Origin: Nonomuraea sp. SYSU D8015
Lineage (GTDB): Bacteria > Actinomycetota > Actinomycetes > Streptosporangiales > Streptosporangiaceae
Assembly (NCBI RefSeq): GCF_008065375.1
Contig: NZ_VJYI01000009.1
Span: 1-64,000, forward strand
DNA: 64,000 nt
Reading direction: 5' to 3'
Both the position numbers and the translations under genes were made by a program. The notes under the pieces are model-generated. The model made no database searches and was not told where the DNA came from. It saw only the letters and a program-made list of their open reading frames with translations. Below, one piece after another: positions 51,931 through 59,785 of the stretch (positions are counted from its first letter, which is position 1; each line of letters starts with the position of its first letter).

Positions 51931-53279
51931 CACTGCTCCCTGCATGGGTGTGCGATGGGCCGGGCGATCAGCCGCACGTCCGGCCCGATGGGGGAAATCT
52001 CGTCGAAGGTCAGGCGGTGCATGCGGCCGATGGTGCCCACCCCGGCCGCGCCGAGCGCGGAGCGGCCGGAGCCCAGCAACGCGGGCGCGACGTACGCGAC
52101 CACGCGGTCGACCAGGCCCTGCCGCAGGAACGAACCGGCGAGCGTCGGCCCGCCCTCCAGGAACACGCTGACGACCTCGCGCGCGGCCAGCTCGCGGAGG
52201 AGGGCGTGCAGGTCGAGGCCGTCGCCGTGGCGGGGCAGGCGCAGGAGGTCGGCCTTGAGCTCGGTGCCGACGCCTTCGGCGACGGCGATCAGCGTGGGCG
52301 CCTCGTCATCGAGCACCCGGGCGCCCGGCGGCGTCCTCGCCTCGGTGTCCACGACGACCCGCAACGGAACGCGGCCGTTCGCCCCTCCGCCTGCGCCCAC
52401 CACACGCCCGGCATTCAGCGCCTGCGCGGCATCTGTCCCACGCGGGCTGCTCGCGCCGACGCCGGCGGCTCCGGTCTCGGCCGGCGGGGCGGCGCGGACC
52501 GTGTCCGCCTCACCTGCACCCCCGGCACCGACGCGAGCGGCGGCTCCCGGAGCGGCGGCGACGGCGGTGTCCGAGCGCGTGCTCCCATCACGATCGCCGT
52601 CCAGCGAAGACCGTGCGACCGAGCCGGGCCAGGGCGCCGGGGCGGGGCGGGCGGTGAGGCGGGGGTCGTCGGCCAGGACGGTGCCGATGCCGGCCACGAT
52701 CGCGTCCGCGGCGGCGCGCAGGCGGTGCACGTCGGCCCGGGCCTCGGCGGAGGTGATCCACTGGCTGGTGCCGTCCTCGGCGGCCGACCTGCCGTCGAGC
52801 GTGGCGGCGAACTTCCAGGTGACGTGGGACCGGCCGAGCCGCGCGTACGTGAGCCACTCCTCGTTGACCCGCTCCGCCGCGGCCGAGAGCACCCCCATCG
52901 TCACGGCGACCCCGGCGGCCCGCAGCCGCGCGGCCCCGCCCGCCGCCTTCGGGCTGGGATCGGCGACCGCGACCACCACCCGGGCGATCCCCGCGTCGAG
53001 CAGCGCCCGGCTGCACGGCCCCGTCCGGCCGGTGTGGTCGCAGGGCTCCAGCGTCACGTACGCCGTGCCGCCCCGGGCCCGCTCCCCCGCCTGCGACAGG
53101 GCCACGACTTCGGCGTGCGGCCCGCCCGCGTACGCGTGGAACCCCTCGCCCGCCACCGCCCCGGCGGCGTCGAGCACGACACAGCCCACGACGGGGTTGG
53201 GGCTGGTGGTGCCGTGTCCGCGCGCGGCCAGCTCGACGGCGCGCGCCATGTGCGCGGCGTCCTGCTCGGGTATCTCCAC
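51930..53279 (-). CDS. ribD: Bifunctional deaminase/reductase RibD with an insert in the reductase domain
   Basis: The N-terminal deaminase zinc site is intact (His55-Ala-Glu57, Cys80, Cys89 in PCDHTGRTGPC). The reductase domain starts VTWKFAATLDGRSA and has GIGTVLADDPRLT and FLEGGPTLAGSFL. About 85 Ala/Gly/Asp-rich residues (219-303, DNA 52371-52625) are inserted between DDPRLTARPAPAPW and VPLRVVVDTEART. The family has only a short link here. The total of 449 exceeds the usual 340-370. It is the first gene of the rib operon, directly behind an FMN riboswitch. Confidence 0.95.
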   Translation of the reverse strand: MEIPEQDAAHMARAVELAARGHGTTSPNPVVGCVVLDAAGAVAGEGFHAYAGGPHAEVVALSQAGERARGGTAYVTLEPCDHTGRTGPCSRALLDAGIARVVVAVADPSPKAAGGAARLRAAGVAVTMGVLSAAAERVNEEWLTYARLGRSHVTWKFAATLDGRSAAEDGTSQWITSAEARADVHRLRAAADAIVAGIGTVLADDPRLTARPAPAPWPGSVARSSLDGDRDGSTRSDTAVAAAPGAAARVGAGGAGEADTVRAAPPAETGAAGVGASSPRGTDAAQALNAGRVVGAGGGANGRVPLRVVVDTEARTPPGARVLDDEAPTLIAVAEGVGTELKADLLRLPRHGDGLDLHALLRELAAREVVSVFLEGGPTLAGSFLRQGLVDRVVAYVAPALLGSGRSALGAAGVGTIGRMHRLTFDEISPIGPDVRLIARPIAHPCREQ

Positions 53280-53334
53280 CCGGGTCTCCTACTCGCCAGT
53301 AGCTCCTAGCCACGGCGGGCCCCGGGGGACTCGA

Positions 53335-53354
53335 GTGGTGCACGAATGCACCAC
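53335..53354 (-). other. Hairpin between FMN aptamer and ribD start
   Basis: GTGGTGCA-CGAA-TGCACCAC is a perfect 8-bp stem with a 4-base loop, between the aptamer (ends 53386) and the ribD start (53279). A second imperfect stem GCATCCGGCC…ACCGGACGC lies at about 53361-53382. These could form part of the riboswitch expression platform. Confidence 0.6.
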
Positions 53355-53385
53355 AGAAGGCATCCGGCCGTACACCGGACGCCTC

Positions 53386-53514
53386 GCGCGCTGCCTCCCA
53401 TCCGGACTTTAACCGTCGGTCCCGGAGTTTCACCGGGTCAACCGGCCGATGGCATCGGCCGGGTCGCGGACTATCACCGCCGGTTCGGAGTTTCACCGAC
53501 CCCGGAGCACGCTA
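53386..53514 (-). promoter_or_regulatory. FMN riboswitch (RFN element)
   Basis: On the minus strand the conserved core can be read: GGTGAAACTCCGAACCGGCGG, then TGATAGTCCGCGACCC, a variable stem GGCCGATG-CCATCGGCC, and GTTGACCCGGTGAAACTCC. It ends with GGGACCGACGGTTAAAGTCC and GGATGGGAGG. Both GGUGAAA loops and the closing stem are present. It precedes ribD, so FMN should shut down the whole rib operon including the transporter. Confidence 0.97.
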
Positions 53515-53591
53515 GCTTTCTTCCGGTATCAGTGTGCCATGCCCGAATCGACACATGCGACCACCCCCGCGTTTTTGACCAAGCGTCCGCT

Positions 53592-54401
53592 TTAGGCGGC
53601 CGTCAGCCGGTGCGCGCGCCGGGCCGCCGGGGAGTAGCGGACCTGGGCGGGGACCAGGCCGAGCCCGGTGTGCAGGGTGCGCAGCGTCGCCGTCGCCCAC
53701 AGGTCGCCGACGGGCGTGGCGGGCAGGCCGTACAGTCTTCTGGCCCAGCGTGGCAGCGTGGCGAAGGAGAGAAGCATGAGCGCGGGCACGGCGGGCTTGA
53801 GCGGGAGCAGCAGGCGCGGGAGCGGGGCGTTGAGCGACAGGCGCAGCGGGTGGGCGGCCTCGGGGACGAAGCGCAGCCCCGGCCGCTCGGCCTCGATGTA
53901 GTCGCGCAGCTCGGCCACCGACCCAGGCACCTCGTCGGCCTTGAGCCCGACGACCTCGGCGGCCCGCCGCCACTCGGCCACGAACGCGTCGGCCTCGGCG
54001 TCCGTCAGCCCCACGCCCGCCCGGCGGGCGACGGACAGGTAGGAGTCGACCTCGCCGACGTGGACCCAGCGCAGCGCGGGCGGGTCGTCCAGGCGGAAGG
54101 TGTCTCCGGTGTCGGGATCGCAGGCGGTCAGCCGGGCGTGGATCTTGCGCACCCGACGCCCGGCGCGCTCGACCTCCTCGGTCGTGCCGTACGTGCGCAC
54201 CCGGACGAACTCGGTGGTGCGCACGAAGCGCGACCAGGCCTCGTCCGGGTCCATGAGCGCGGAGTTCTGCAGCACGCCGCGCATCGCCCGCGGGTGCAGC
54301 CCCTGCATGAGCAGCGCACGGATGCCGCCGACCAGCAGGATCGGCTCGCCCATCACCCGCCACGTCACCGAGGAGGGACCAAAGATCCCATAGTCGCCCA
54401 T
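53592..54401 (-). CDS. DUF2236 (MpaB/latex-clearing-like) oxygenase-family protein
   Basis: The 269-residue helical protein has the family motif LHPRAMRGVLQNSAL near the N-terminus, whose His is a candidate heme ligand. It continues DEAWSRFVRTTEFV, RVRKIHARLTACDPDTGDTFRLDDP (with a second His) and LRWVHVGEVDSY. DUF2236 proteins include latex-clearing protein and MpaB. The substrate here is unknown. It sits between rpe and the riboswitch on the same strand. Confidence 0.85.
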   Translation of the reverse strand: MGDYGIFGPSSVTWRVMGEPILLVGGIRALLMQGLHPRAMRGVLQNSALMDPDEAWSRFVRTTEFVRVRTYGTTEEVERAGRRVRKIHARLTACDPDTGDTFRLDDPPALRWVHVGEVDSYLSVARRAGVGLTDAEADAFVAEWRRAAEVVGLKADEVPGSVAELRDYIEAERPGLRFVPEAAHPLRLSLNAPLPRLLLPLKPAVPALMLLSFATLPRWARRLYGLPATPVGDLWATATLRTLHTGLGLVPAQVRYSPAARRAHRLTAA

Positions 54402-54431
54402 AAGTGGATAGTTACCCAGATGAGCGGCCTT

Positions 54432-55094
54432 TCATGTCATGGCGCGGGTGGCGGCGGCACGCAACCGGTCGACGGCGGCCACCGGGTCGGAGGCGCCGTA
54501 GACGGCGCTGCCCGCCACGAACACATCGGCGCCCGCCTCGGCGCAGCGCCCGATGGTGTCGGCGTCCACTCCCCCGTCCACCTGGATCCAGACGGCGCCG
54601 CCGTGCCGCTGGACGAGCGCCCGCGCCCGGCGGATCTTCGGCAGCACGACGTCGAGGAACTTCTGCCCGCCGAACCCGGGCTCGACGGTCATCAGCAGCA
54701 GCATGTCGACCTCGCCGAGCAGGTCTTCGTAAGGCTCGACGGGCGTGGCCGGGTTGAGCGCGAGCCCGGCGCGGGCGCCGAGCGAGCGGATCTCGCGCAG
54801 CGTGCGGATCGGGGCCTTGGCCGCCTCCACGTGGATGGTCACGCTGCCAGCCCCGGCCTCCGCGTACTGCGGCGCCCAGCGGTCCGGGTCTTCGATCATG
54901 AGGTGGCAGTCGAGCGGCGTCGAGGTCGCCTTGCGCAGGGCCTCGACCACGGGCAGCCCGAGGGTGAGATTGGGCACGAAGTGGTAGTCCATGACGTCGA
55001 CGTGCAGCCAGTCGGCATTGGGCACGGCGGCGGCCTCGTCGGCGAGCCTGGCGAAGTCGGCGGCGAGGATGCTGGGCGAGATCTGTACGGCCAT
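54432..55094 (-). CDS. rpe: Ribulose-phosphate 3-epimerase
   Basis: The 220-residue TIM barrel interconverts ribulose-5-P and xylulose-5-P. Visible are SPSILAADFARLADE, the metal/active-site WLHVDVMDYHFVPN, DCHLMIEDPDRW, LLMTVEPGFGGQKF and IQVDGGVDADT. The ATG at 55094 follows TTGGGG. In related genomes it follows rsmB closely. Here a TnpB element is lodged between the two, ending about 15 bases upstream of this start. Confidence 0.96.
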   Translation of the reverse strand: MAVQISPSILAADFARLADEAAAVPNADWLHVDVMDYHFVPNLTLGLPVVEALRKATSTPLDCHLMIEDPDRWAPQYAEAGAGSVTIHVEAAKAPIRTLREIRSLGARAGLALNPATPVEPYEDLLGEVDMLLLMTVEPGFGGQKFLDVVLPKIRRARALVQRHGGAVWIQVDGGVDADTIGRCAEAGADVFVAGSAVYGASDPVAAVDRLRAAATRAMT

Positions 55095-55290
55095 GATTCC
55101 CCAAGTTTATTGACTACTCCCTCGGCTGAAGCCTCGGGATTCCTGGCTCACGCTGCCTGGCGTCCAGGCGGGACGTCAGGTCTTCCGCGATCAACACCAG
55201 CCGGGTTCAGACCAGCCCGGACGAGCATGACGCGTGCGGAGTTCTTGTCCCGGGGGGAGACGGCTCCGCACGCGCTGCAGGTGTAGGTGC
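55094..55290 (-). ncRNA. Putative omega-RNA and right end of the TnpB element
   Basis: Past the tnpB stop the minus strand reads GAAT, then the hairpin CCCGAGGC-TTCA-GCCGAGGG (55119-55138, with a tandem G-A mismatch), then AGTAGTCAA ending at 55110. A CCC…GGC-TTCA-GCC…GGG hairpin followed by GTCAA is the standard 3' scaffold of TnpB guide RNAs. The next ~16 bases (55109-55094) would be the guide and equal the rpe ribosome-binding region. The 5' limit inside tnpB is a guess. Confidence 0.7.
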
Positions 55291-56377
55291 GCTCACCCAG
55301 CGGCAATGCGTGCTTGGCTCTCGCTCCGCAGTGCGCGCAGTCCATCGTGGTGTACGCGGGGTGGACCAGATGCACGTCACGCGCGTGCTTGCGGCCCATC
55401 TCGATCAGGGCCGCCTTGGTGGCGCCGATGGCGGCGTCGGCGGCTTTACGGGCCATGGTGGTCCTGGCGAGGAACTTCGGCTTGAAGTCCTCCACCGCCA
55501 GGGCATCGTGGTCGCGGACAACCTTCTTGGCCCACTTGCGGCCGGTGTCCTGGCGCTGCCGGGCGACCTTCTTGTAACGCTTGGCCCGCAACCTTTTGGC
55601 CTCCCGGTAGCCTTTCGAGCCGGCCTGCCCCTTCTTTGGCCTGCGCCGGGCCATCATCCGGTCGTACCGGCCCAGCTTCGCGGCGGCCCTCTTACCGTGC
55701 TCGGCATGGGGTAGGTCGTAGGCTTCGCTGGTGGTGGTCGCGGTTTCCTTCACGCCCCAGTCGATGCCGATCGCCCGGCCGGTCTTCGTCAGCGGTTCAG
55801 CCTGGGCGGGGAGGACGAACGAGGCGTACCAGTGACCGAGGTTGTCCTGGTACACGCGCACGCTGGACGGCTCGGCGGGGAGCCCGCGGGACCATACCAC
55901 CGTCGGTGTGATCCCGCCCGCGAGGTGCAGGCGACTGTCCTGCAACCGGAAGCCCCGCTTGGTGTAGCCGAGTGTCGGCAGCGCCTCGCGCTTCGTCTTC
56001 CACCTGGGCATCCCGGCTCGTTGTGCCATGGGCAGCCGGTCCTTGATGTCCTTCAACGCCTTGGCGCGGGACTTGCTGAAGTCGCGGATGATCTGCTGTT
56101 GCGGAACACTGCTTCCTTCGCGCAGCCATGGCGTTATCCGGCGTGCTTCGGTCAGCATCTTGTCGAGCTGTGCCGGACCGCAGGTCCGCTTGGGCTCACC
56201 GTCCGGGCGGGTCGTGTTGGAGGCGTTGATCTGCTTGGACTTGGCCACGCATTCATTCCAGATCCAGCGGCAACGATCCCACTCTGCCAGCAGTGCCGTG
56301 CGAGCGGTGGACGACAGGCGAAGCCGGAAGGTGTACCGGGCATGCCGGGTGTCCTCGTCAATCGCCGATGTCGTCAT
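55148..56377 (-). CDS. tnpB: TnpB RNA-guided nuclease
   Basis: The 409-residue protein has a full RuvC site: Asp206 in GIDWGVKETATT, Glu296 in AVEDFKPKFL and Asp377 in SPRDKNSA. The zinc ribbon is Cys347/Cys350 (CAHC) and Cys367/Cys370 (CSAC). The N-terminal part has the Arg/Trp-rich DRCRWIWNECVAKSKQ. All catalytic residues are intact and there is no frameshift, so it is probably active as an omega-RNA-guided DNA nuclease. Its start lies 17 bases from a divergent RHH gene. Confidence 0.92.
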   Translation of the reverse strand: MTTSAIDEDTRHARYTFRLRLSSTARTALLAEWDRCRWIWNECVAKSKQINASNTTRPDGEPKRTCGPAQLDKMLTEARRITPWLREGSSVPQQQIIRDFSKSRAKALKDIKDRLPMAQRAGMPRWKTKREALPTLGYTKRGFRLQDSRLHLAGGITPTVVWSRGLPAEPSSVRVYQDNLGHWYASFVLPAQAEPLTKTGRAIGIDWGVKETATTTSEAYDLPHAEHGKRAAAKLGRYDRMMARRRPKKGQAGSKGYREAKRLRAKRYKKVARQRQDTGRKWAKKVVRDHDALAVEDFKPKFLARTTMARKAADAAIGATKAALIEMGRKHARDVHLVHPAYTTMDCAHCGARAKHALPLGERTYTCSACGAVSPRDKNSARVMLVRAGLNPAGVDRGRPDVPPGRQAA

Positions 56378-56394
56378 GACATCGTAATAGCATC

Positions 56395-56601
56395 ATGATT
56401 CGTTGCGCGTTGCGCATTCCCAAAGATTTCCACGCCAGGCTGGCCGCTCGGGCGGCCGCTGACCGGCGGTCCATCAACTCCGAGATCCTGTCCCTGCTGG
56501 AGGTCGCTCTCAGCACTCCTGCGGCAGAAGCTGAATCGCCCGGCGACGATCCGGCTTCTCCTACCCCGCGCCCCGGAAAGCCGGATCCCTCCCAGGCATG
56601 A
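56395..56601 (+). CDS. Arc-type ribbon-helix-helix DNA-binding protein
   Basis: The 68-residue protein starts with an RHH domain: strand RCALRIPKDFHARL, helix AARAAADRRSINSEILSLLEVAL. A Pro-rich tail follows. The turn ADRRSINSEI is typical of Arc/MetJ-like repressors. It is divergent from tnpB with only 17 bases between the two ATGs. That spacer with its flanks (TCATGACATC…GCATCATGA) is partly palindromic, which would let one dimer pair control both genes. It is probably a repressor of tnpB (inference). Confidence 0.8.
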   Translation: MIRCALRIPKDFHARLAARAAADRRSINSEILSLLEVALSTPAAEAESPGDDPASPTPRPGKPDPSQA

Positions 56602-56709
56602 AAGCCAAGGCATCCTCCGGTTTGCTGGAGGCCGACCTGCGCTTCCTCTTCTTCTTGCTTGGGGGCTCCACTCGCGGCGTCTCCCGTTAGCCGCTGAGCG
56701 GGCCGGGTG

Positions 56710-58281
56710 TCAGGGGCGCTTGCGGAGCAGGGCCAGGAACATGGCGTCGGTGCCGTGGCGGTGCGGCCAGAACTGGGCGTGCGGGCCGTCTCCCAGCCCG
56801 TCCACCCCGGGAAGGTAGTCGCGGGCGTCGAGCTGTTCGACGTCGTCGCGGCGCCCTACCACGTCTCCCACCACGACGCGGGTCTCGGCGAGGTGGGGCG
56901 AGCAGGTGACGTACGCCACGACGCCGCCGGGACGCAGAGAGTCGAGAGCGGTGGCGAGGAGCCGCCGCTGCAGCCTGCCGAGCTCGGGGATGCCGGAGGG
57001 ATCGCGCCGCCACCGCGCCTCGGGCCGCCGGCGCAGCGCGCCCAGCCCGGTGCAGGGCGCGTCGAGCATGACGCGGTCGAACGCCCCCGGTCGCCACGCG
57101 GGCTCCGTGCCGTCGGCCGTGACGACCACGGCGCGCCGGGTGGTCTGCCAGACCAGCCGCGCCCGGTGGTGCTGCACGTCGGCGGCGAGCAGCCGCGCCC
57201 CGCCCGGGAATCCCGAGGGATCGCCGTACGCGGCGATGGCGTCGAGCAGCCCCGCCTTGCCGCCGGGCCCGGCGCACATGTCGAGCCACAGCTCCTCGCC
57301 CTCCCGCTCCACCGGCACGCGGGTCAGGGCGAGCGCCACCAGCTGGCTGGCCTCGTCCTGCACGGCGGCGCGGGTCTCGGCCACGGCCTCGATCTGCCCG
57401 GGATCGCCTTCACGCAGGTACGCGGCGTACGGCGAGTAGCGGCCCGGGAGGGCGCCGGCCTCCTCCAGCTCCTTCACCGAGCTGCGCCCCGGCCGCGCGA
57501 CCAGCGTCACCTGGGGCCGGGCGTTGTCGGCGGCGAGCAGGTCGGGCAGCTCGGCATCGCCGCCCAGCGCGTCACGGAAGGCGGAGACGATCCACCGGGG
57601 ATGGCCGTGGGCGACGGCGAGGTGGCCGACCGGGTCGGCGGCCGGGTCGGGGGCGACGATCGGCAGCCATTCCTCGATCGTCCTGGACGCGATCTTGCGG
57701 AGGACGGCGTTGGCGAACTTGGCCGCGCCGGGGCCGACGCGCAGGCGTACGAGATCGACGGTGGTGCCGACGGCCGCGTGCGGCGGGACGCGCATGCGCA
57801 GCAACTGGTGGGCGCCGAGCCGCAGGGCGTCGCGCACGTCGGGGTCGGGCGCGCGGTCGCTGCACAGCTCGATGATCGCGTCGTAGGTGCCGAGGCCGCG
57901 CAGCGTGCCGTACGCGAGCTCGGTGGCCAGCGCGGCGTCGCGCCCCTTGATGCCGCGATCGCGCAGGAGGCGCGGGAGGAGCAGGTTGGCGTACGCGTCA
58001 CGCTCGTCGACGGCGCGCACGACGTCGAAGGCGGCGTTGCGGGCCGGGTCGCGCGGCGGCCTGCGCGGCCCTCGCGAACGCTCCCCGCCGGCACCGGCAC
58101 CCCGGCCGCCGCCACCGCGGCTGTTCCCGGCACCCTGGCCGCCACCGGTGCCCCGGCCGACGCCGCCACCCCGGATGTTCCCGGCGCCCCGGCCGCCGCC
58201 GCTCCCGGCAGCACCCCGGCCGCCGCCGGTCCCTCGGTCGCCGTTGGCCCTCATGCCGTCTGACTTCCCCGATCGGGTCAC
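56710..58281 (-). CDS. rsmB: 16S rRNA m5C967 methyltransferase with a Gly/Arg-rich N-terminus
   Basis: The protein has a NusB-like N-terminal domain (ARNAAFDVVRAVDERDAYANLLL) and a SAM methyltransferase domain. The two catalytic cysteines are in DAPCTGLGALRRRPEARWR and YVTCSPHLAET, and the SAM loop is DMCAGPGGKAGLL. Residues about 15-72 are an added Gly/Arg/Asn-rich segment (GGGRGAGN-type, RGG-like) absent from most homologues. The GTG at 58281 overlaps the fmt stop (GTGA); an ATG at 58254 is possible. Confidence 0.93.
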   Translation of the reverse strand: MTRSGKSDGMRANGDRGTGGGRGAAGSGGGRGAGNIRGGGVGRGTGGGQGAGNSRGGGGRGAGAGGERSRGPRRPPRDPARNAAFDVVRAVDERDAYANLLLPRLLRDRGIKGRDAALATELAYGTLRGLGTYDAIIELCSDRAPDPDVRDALRLGAHQLLRMRVPPHAAVGTTVDLVRLRVGPGAAKFANAVLRKIASRTIEEWLPIVAPDPAADPVGHLAVAHGHPRWIVSAFRDALGGDAELPDLLAADNARPQVTLVARPGRSSVKELEEAGALPGRYSPYAAYLREGDPGQIEAVAETRAAVQDEASQLVALALTRVPVEREGEELWLDMCAGPGGKAGLLDAIAAYGDPSGFPGGARLLAADVQHHRARLVWQTTRRAVVVTADGTEPAWRPGAFDRVMLDAPCTGLGALRRRPEARWRRDPSGIPELGRLQRRLLATALDSLRPGGVVAYVTCSPHLAETRVVVGDVVGRRDDVEQLDARDYLPGVDGLGDGPHAQFWPHRHGTDAMFLALLRKRP

Positions 58282-59204
58282 TCGAAGATCTCTTTGCCCT
58301 CCGGGCGGACTCCGCGAGCCCACTCCACGGCCCCCATCAGCCGCTTGCCCTGCGGTTGCACCTCGCCCAGCTCCACGGCGTCGGTGGCGGTGCCGACCAG
58401 CACGGCCGTCTTGGAGGCGGCGATCTCCCCGGGCGCCAGCCGCTCGCCGGGGACCACGCGCACGGGCCCGAGCTTGATCCGCTGCCCCCGGAACTCGCTC
58501 CACGCGCCGGGATTGGGGGTGCAGGCCCGGATGAGCCGGTCGACGTGCATGGCGGGCTTGGCCCAGCCGACCCGGGCGTCGTCCACGTTGATCTTGGGGG
58601 CCATGGTCACCCCGTCGGCCGGCTGGGGCCGCGCCTCCAGGGTGCCGTCCTCGACGCCGTCGAGGGTGGCCGCGAGCAGCCCGGCTCCGGAGACCGACAG
58701 CCGCTCCAGCAGCGAGCCGCTGGTGTCGGTGGTGCGGATCTCCTCGGTGACCACGCCGTAGACGGGCCCCGCGTCGAGCTCCTTGACGATCTGGAACGTG
58801 GTGGCGCCGGTGATCTCGTCGCCGTGCAGGATCGCGTGCTGGACGGGCGCGGCGCCGCGCCAGGCGGGCAGGATCGAGAAGTGCAGGTTGATCCACCCGT
58901 GGCGGGGCACGTCGAGCGCCGGCTGGGGCAGCAGCGCGCCGTAGGCGACCACGGGGCAGCAGTCGGGCTCCAGGGCCCGCAGCCGGTCGAGGAAGGCCGG
59001 GTCGCCGGCCTTCTGCGGGCGCAGCACCTCGATGCCCGACTCCTCGGCGAGCGCGGCCACCGGCGAGGGGTGGACCTTGCGTCCCCGCCCTGACTGGGCG
59101 TCGGGGCGGGTGACGACCGCCACCACCTCGTGCCGCGGCGAGTCGATCAGGGTGCGCAGCGACGGCAGCGCCGTCTCGGGTGTGCCCGCGAAGACCAGAC
59201 GCAT
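58278..59204 (-). CDS. fmt: Methionyl-tRNA formyltransferase
   Basis: The 308-residue enzyme formylates initiator Met-tRNA. It starts RLVFAGTPETALPSLR and contains the active-site region WINLHFSILPAWRGAAPVQHAIL (Asn, His), then DEITGATTFQIVKELDAGPV with the catalytic Asp. LIRACTPNPGAW opens the tRNA-binding C-terminal domain. It starts four bases after def and overlaps rsmB. Confidence 0.96.
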   Translation of the reverse strand: MRLVFAGTPETALPSLRTLIDSPRHEVVAVVTRPDAQSGRGRKVHPSPVAALAEESGIEVLRPQKAGDPAFLDRLRALEPDCCPVVAYGALLPQPALDVPRHGWINLHFSILPAWRGAAPVQHAILHGDEITGATTFQIVKELDAGPVYGVVTEEIRTTDTSGSLLERLSVSGAGLLAATLDGVEDGTLEARPQPADGVTMAPKINVDDARVGWAKPAMHVDRLIRACTPNPGAWSEFRGQRIKLGPVRVVPGERLAPGEIAASKTAVLVGTATDAVELGEVQPQGKRLMGAVEWARGVRPEGKEIFE

Positions 59205-59208
59205 GCTC

Positions 59209-59757
59209 TCAGAGCGCCCTTCCGCCGGTCGCGTGCGGCGAGTATTTGATGACGGGGGCGGACAGGCCGCTCCACTCGGCCTCGCGGACCGCCTTCATGG
59301 CCAGCTTGCGCTGCTTGGGGTCCATGCGGTCGATGAACAGGATGCCGTCGAGGTGGTCGGTCTCGTGCTGGAAGCAGCGCGCCATCAGGTCGGTGCCCTC
59401 CAGCACGACCGGCTCCCCGTGCATGTTGAAGCCCTTGGCGACGGCGCGGATCGCCCGCGGCGTCGGGAACGACAGGCCGGGGAAGGACAGGCAGCCCTCC
59501 TCGCCCTCCTCGTCGATCTCCGACGACAGGTCGAGGTCGGGATTGATCAGGTGGCCGAGCTGCTCGTCGACGTAGTAGGTGAACACCCGCAGGCCGACGC
59601 CGATCTGCGGGGCCGCGAGGCCCGCGCCCGGCGCGTCCATCATCGTGTCGGTGAGGTCTTTGACCAGCTTGCGGAGCTCCTTGTCGAAGTCGACGACCGG
59701 GGCCGCCGGGGTGCGCAGCACCGGGTCTCCGAACAGCCGGATCGACTGGATCGCCAA
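59209..59757 (-). CDS. def: Peptide deformylase
   Basis: The 182-residue metalloenzyme removes N-formyl groups from nascent proteins. The three signature motifs are present: GAGLAAPQIG, EEGCLSFPG (metal Cys) and QHETDHLDG (two metal His and catalytic Glu). The length is typical. It forms a def-fmt-rsmB translation-linked set. Confidence 0.97.
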   Translation of the reverse strand: MAIQSIRLFGDPVLRTPAAPVVDFDKELRKLVKDLTDTMMDAPGAGLAAPQIGVGLRVFTYYVDEQLGHLINPDLDLSSEIDEEGEEGCLSFPGLSFPTPRAIRAVAKGFNMHGEPVVLEGTDLMARCFQHETDHLDGILFIDRMDPKQRKLAMKAVREAEWSGLSAPVIKYSPHATGGRAL

Positions 59758-59785
59758 GGGGTCACTCCGTTTCTCAAGGGTGGGA

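Larger units (their letters stand above)
55110..56631 (-). mobile_element. IS200/IS605-type TnpB-only element between rsmB and rpe
   Basis: The element comprises the RHH gene, tnpB and the right-end hairpin. The right boundary is set at GTCAA (55110). The left boundary is uncertain; a hairpin CCTCC-N8-GGAGG (56614-56631) beyond the RHH gene is a candidate left-end structure. No tnpA (Y1 transposase) gene is present, so it would need help to move. It interrupts the otherwise tight rsmB-rpe neighbourhood. Confidence 0.7.
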
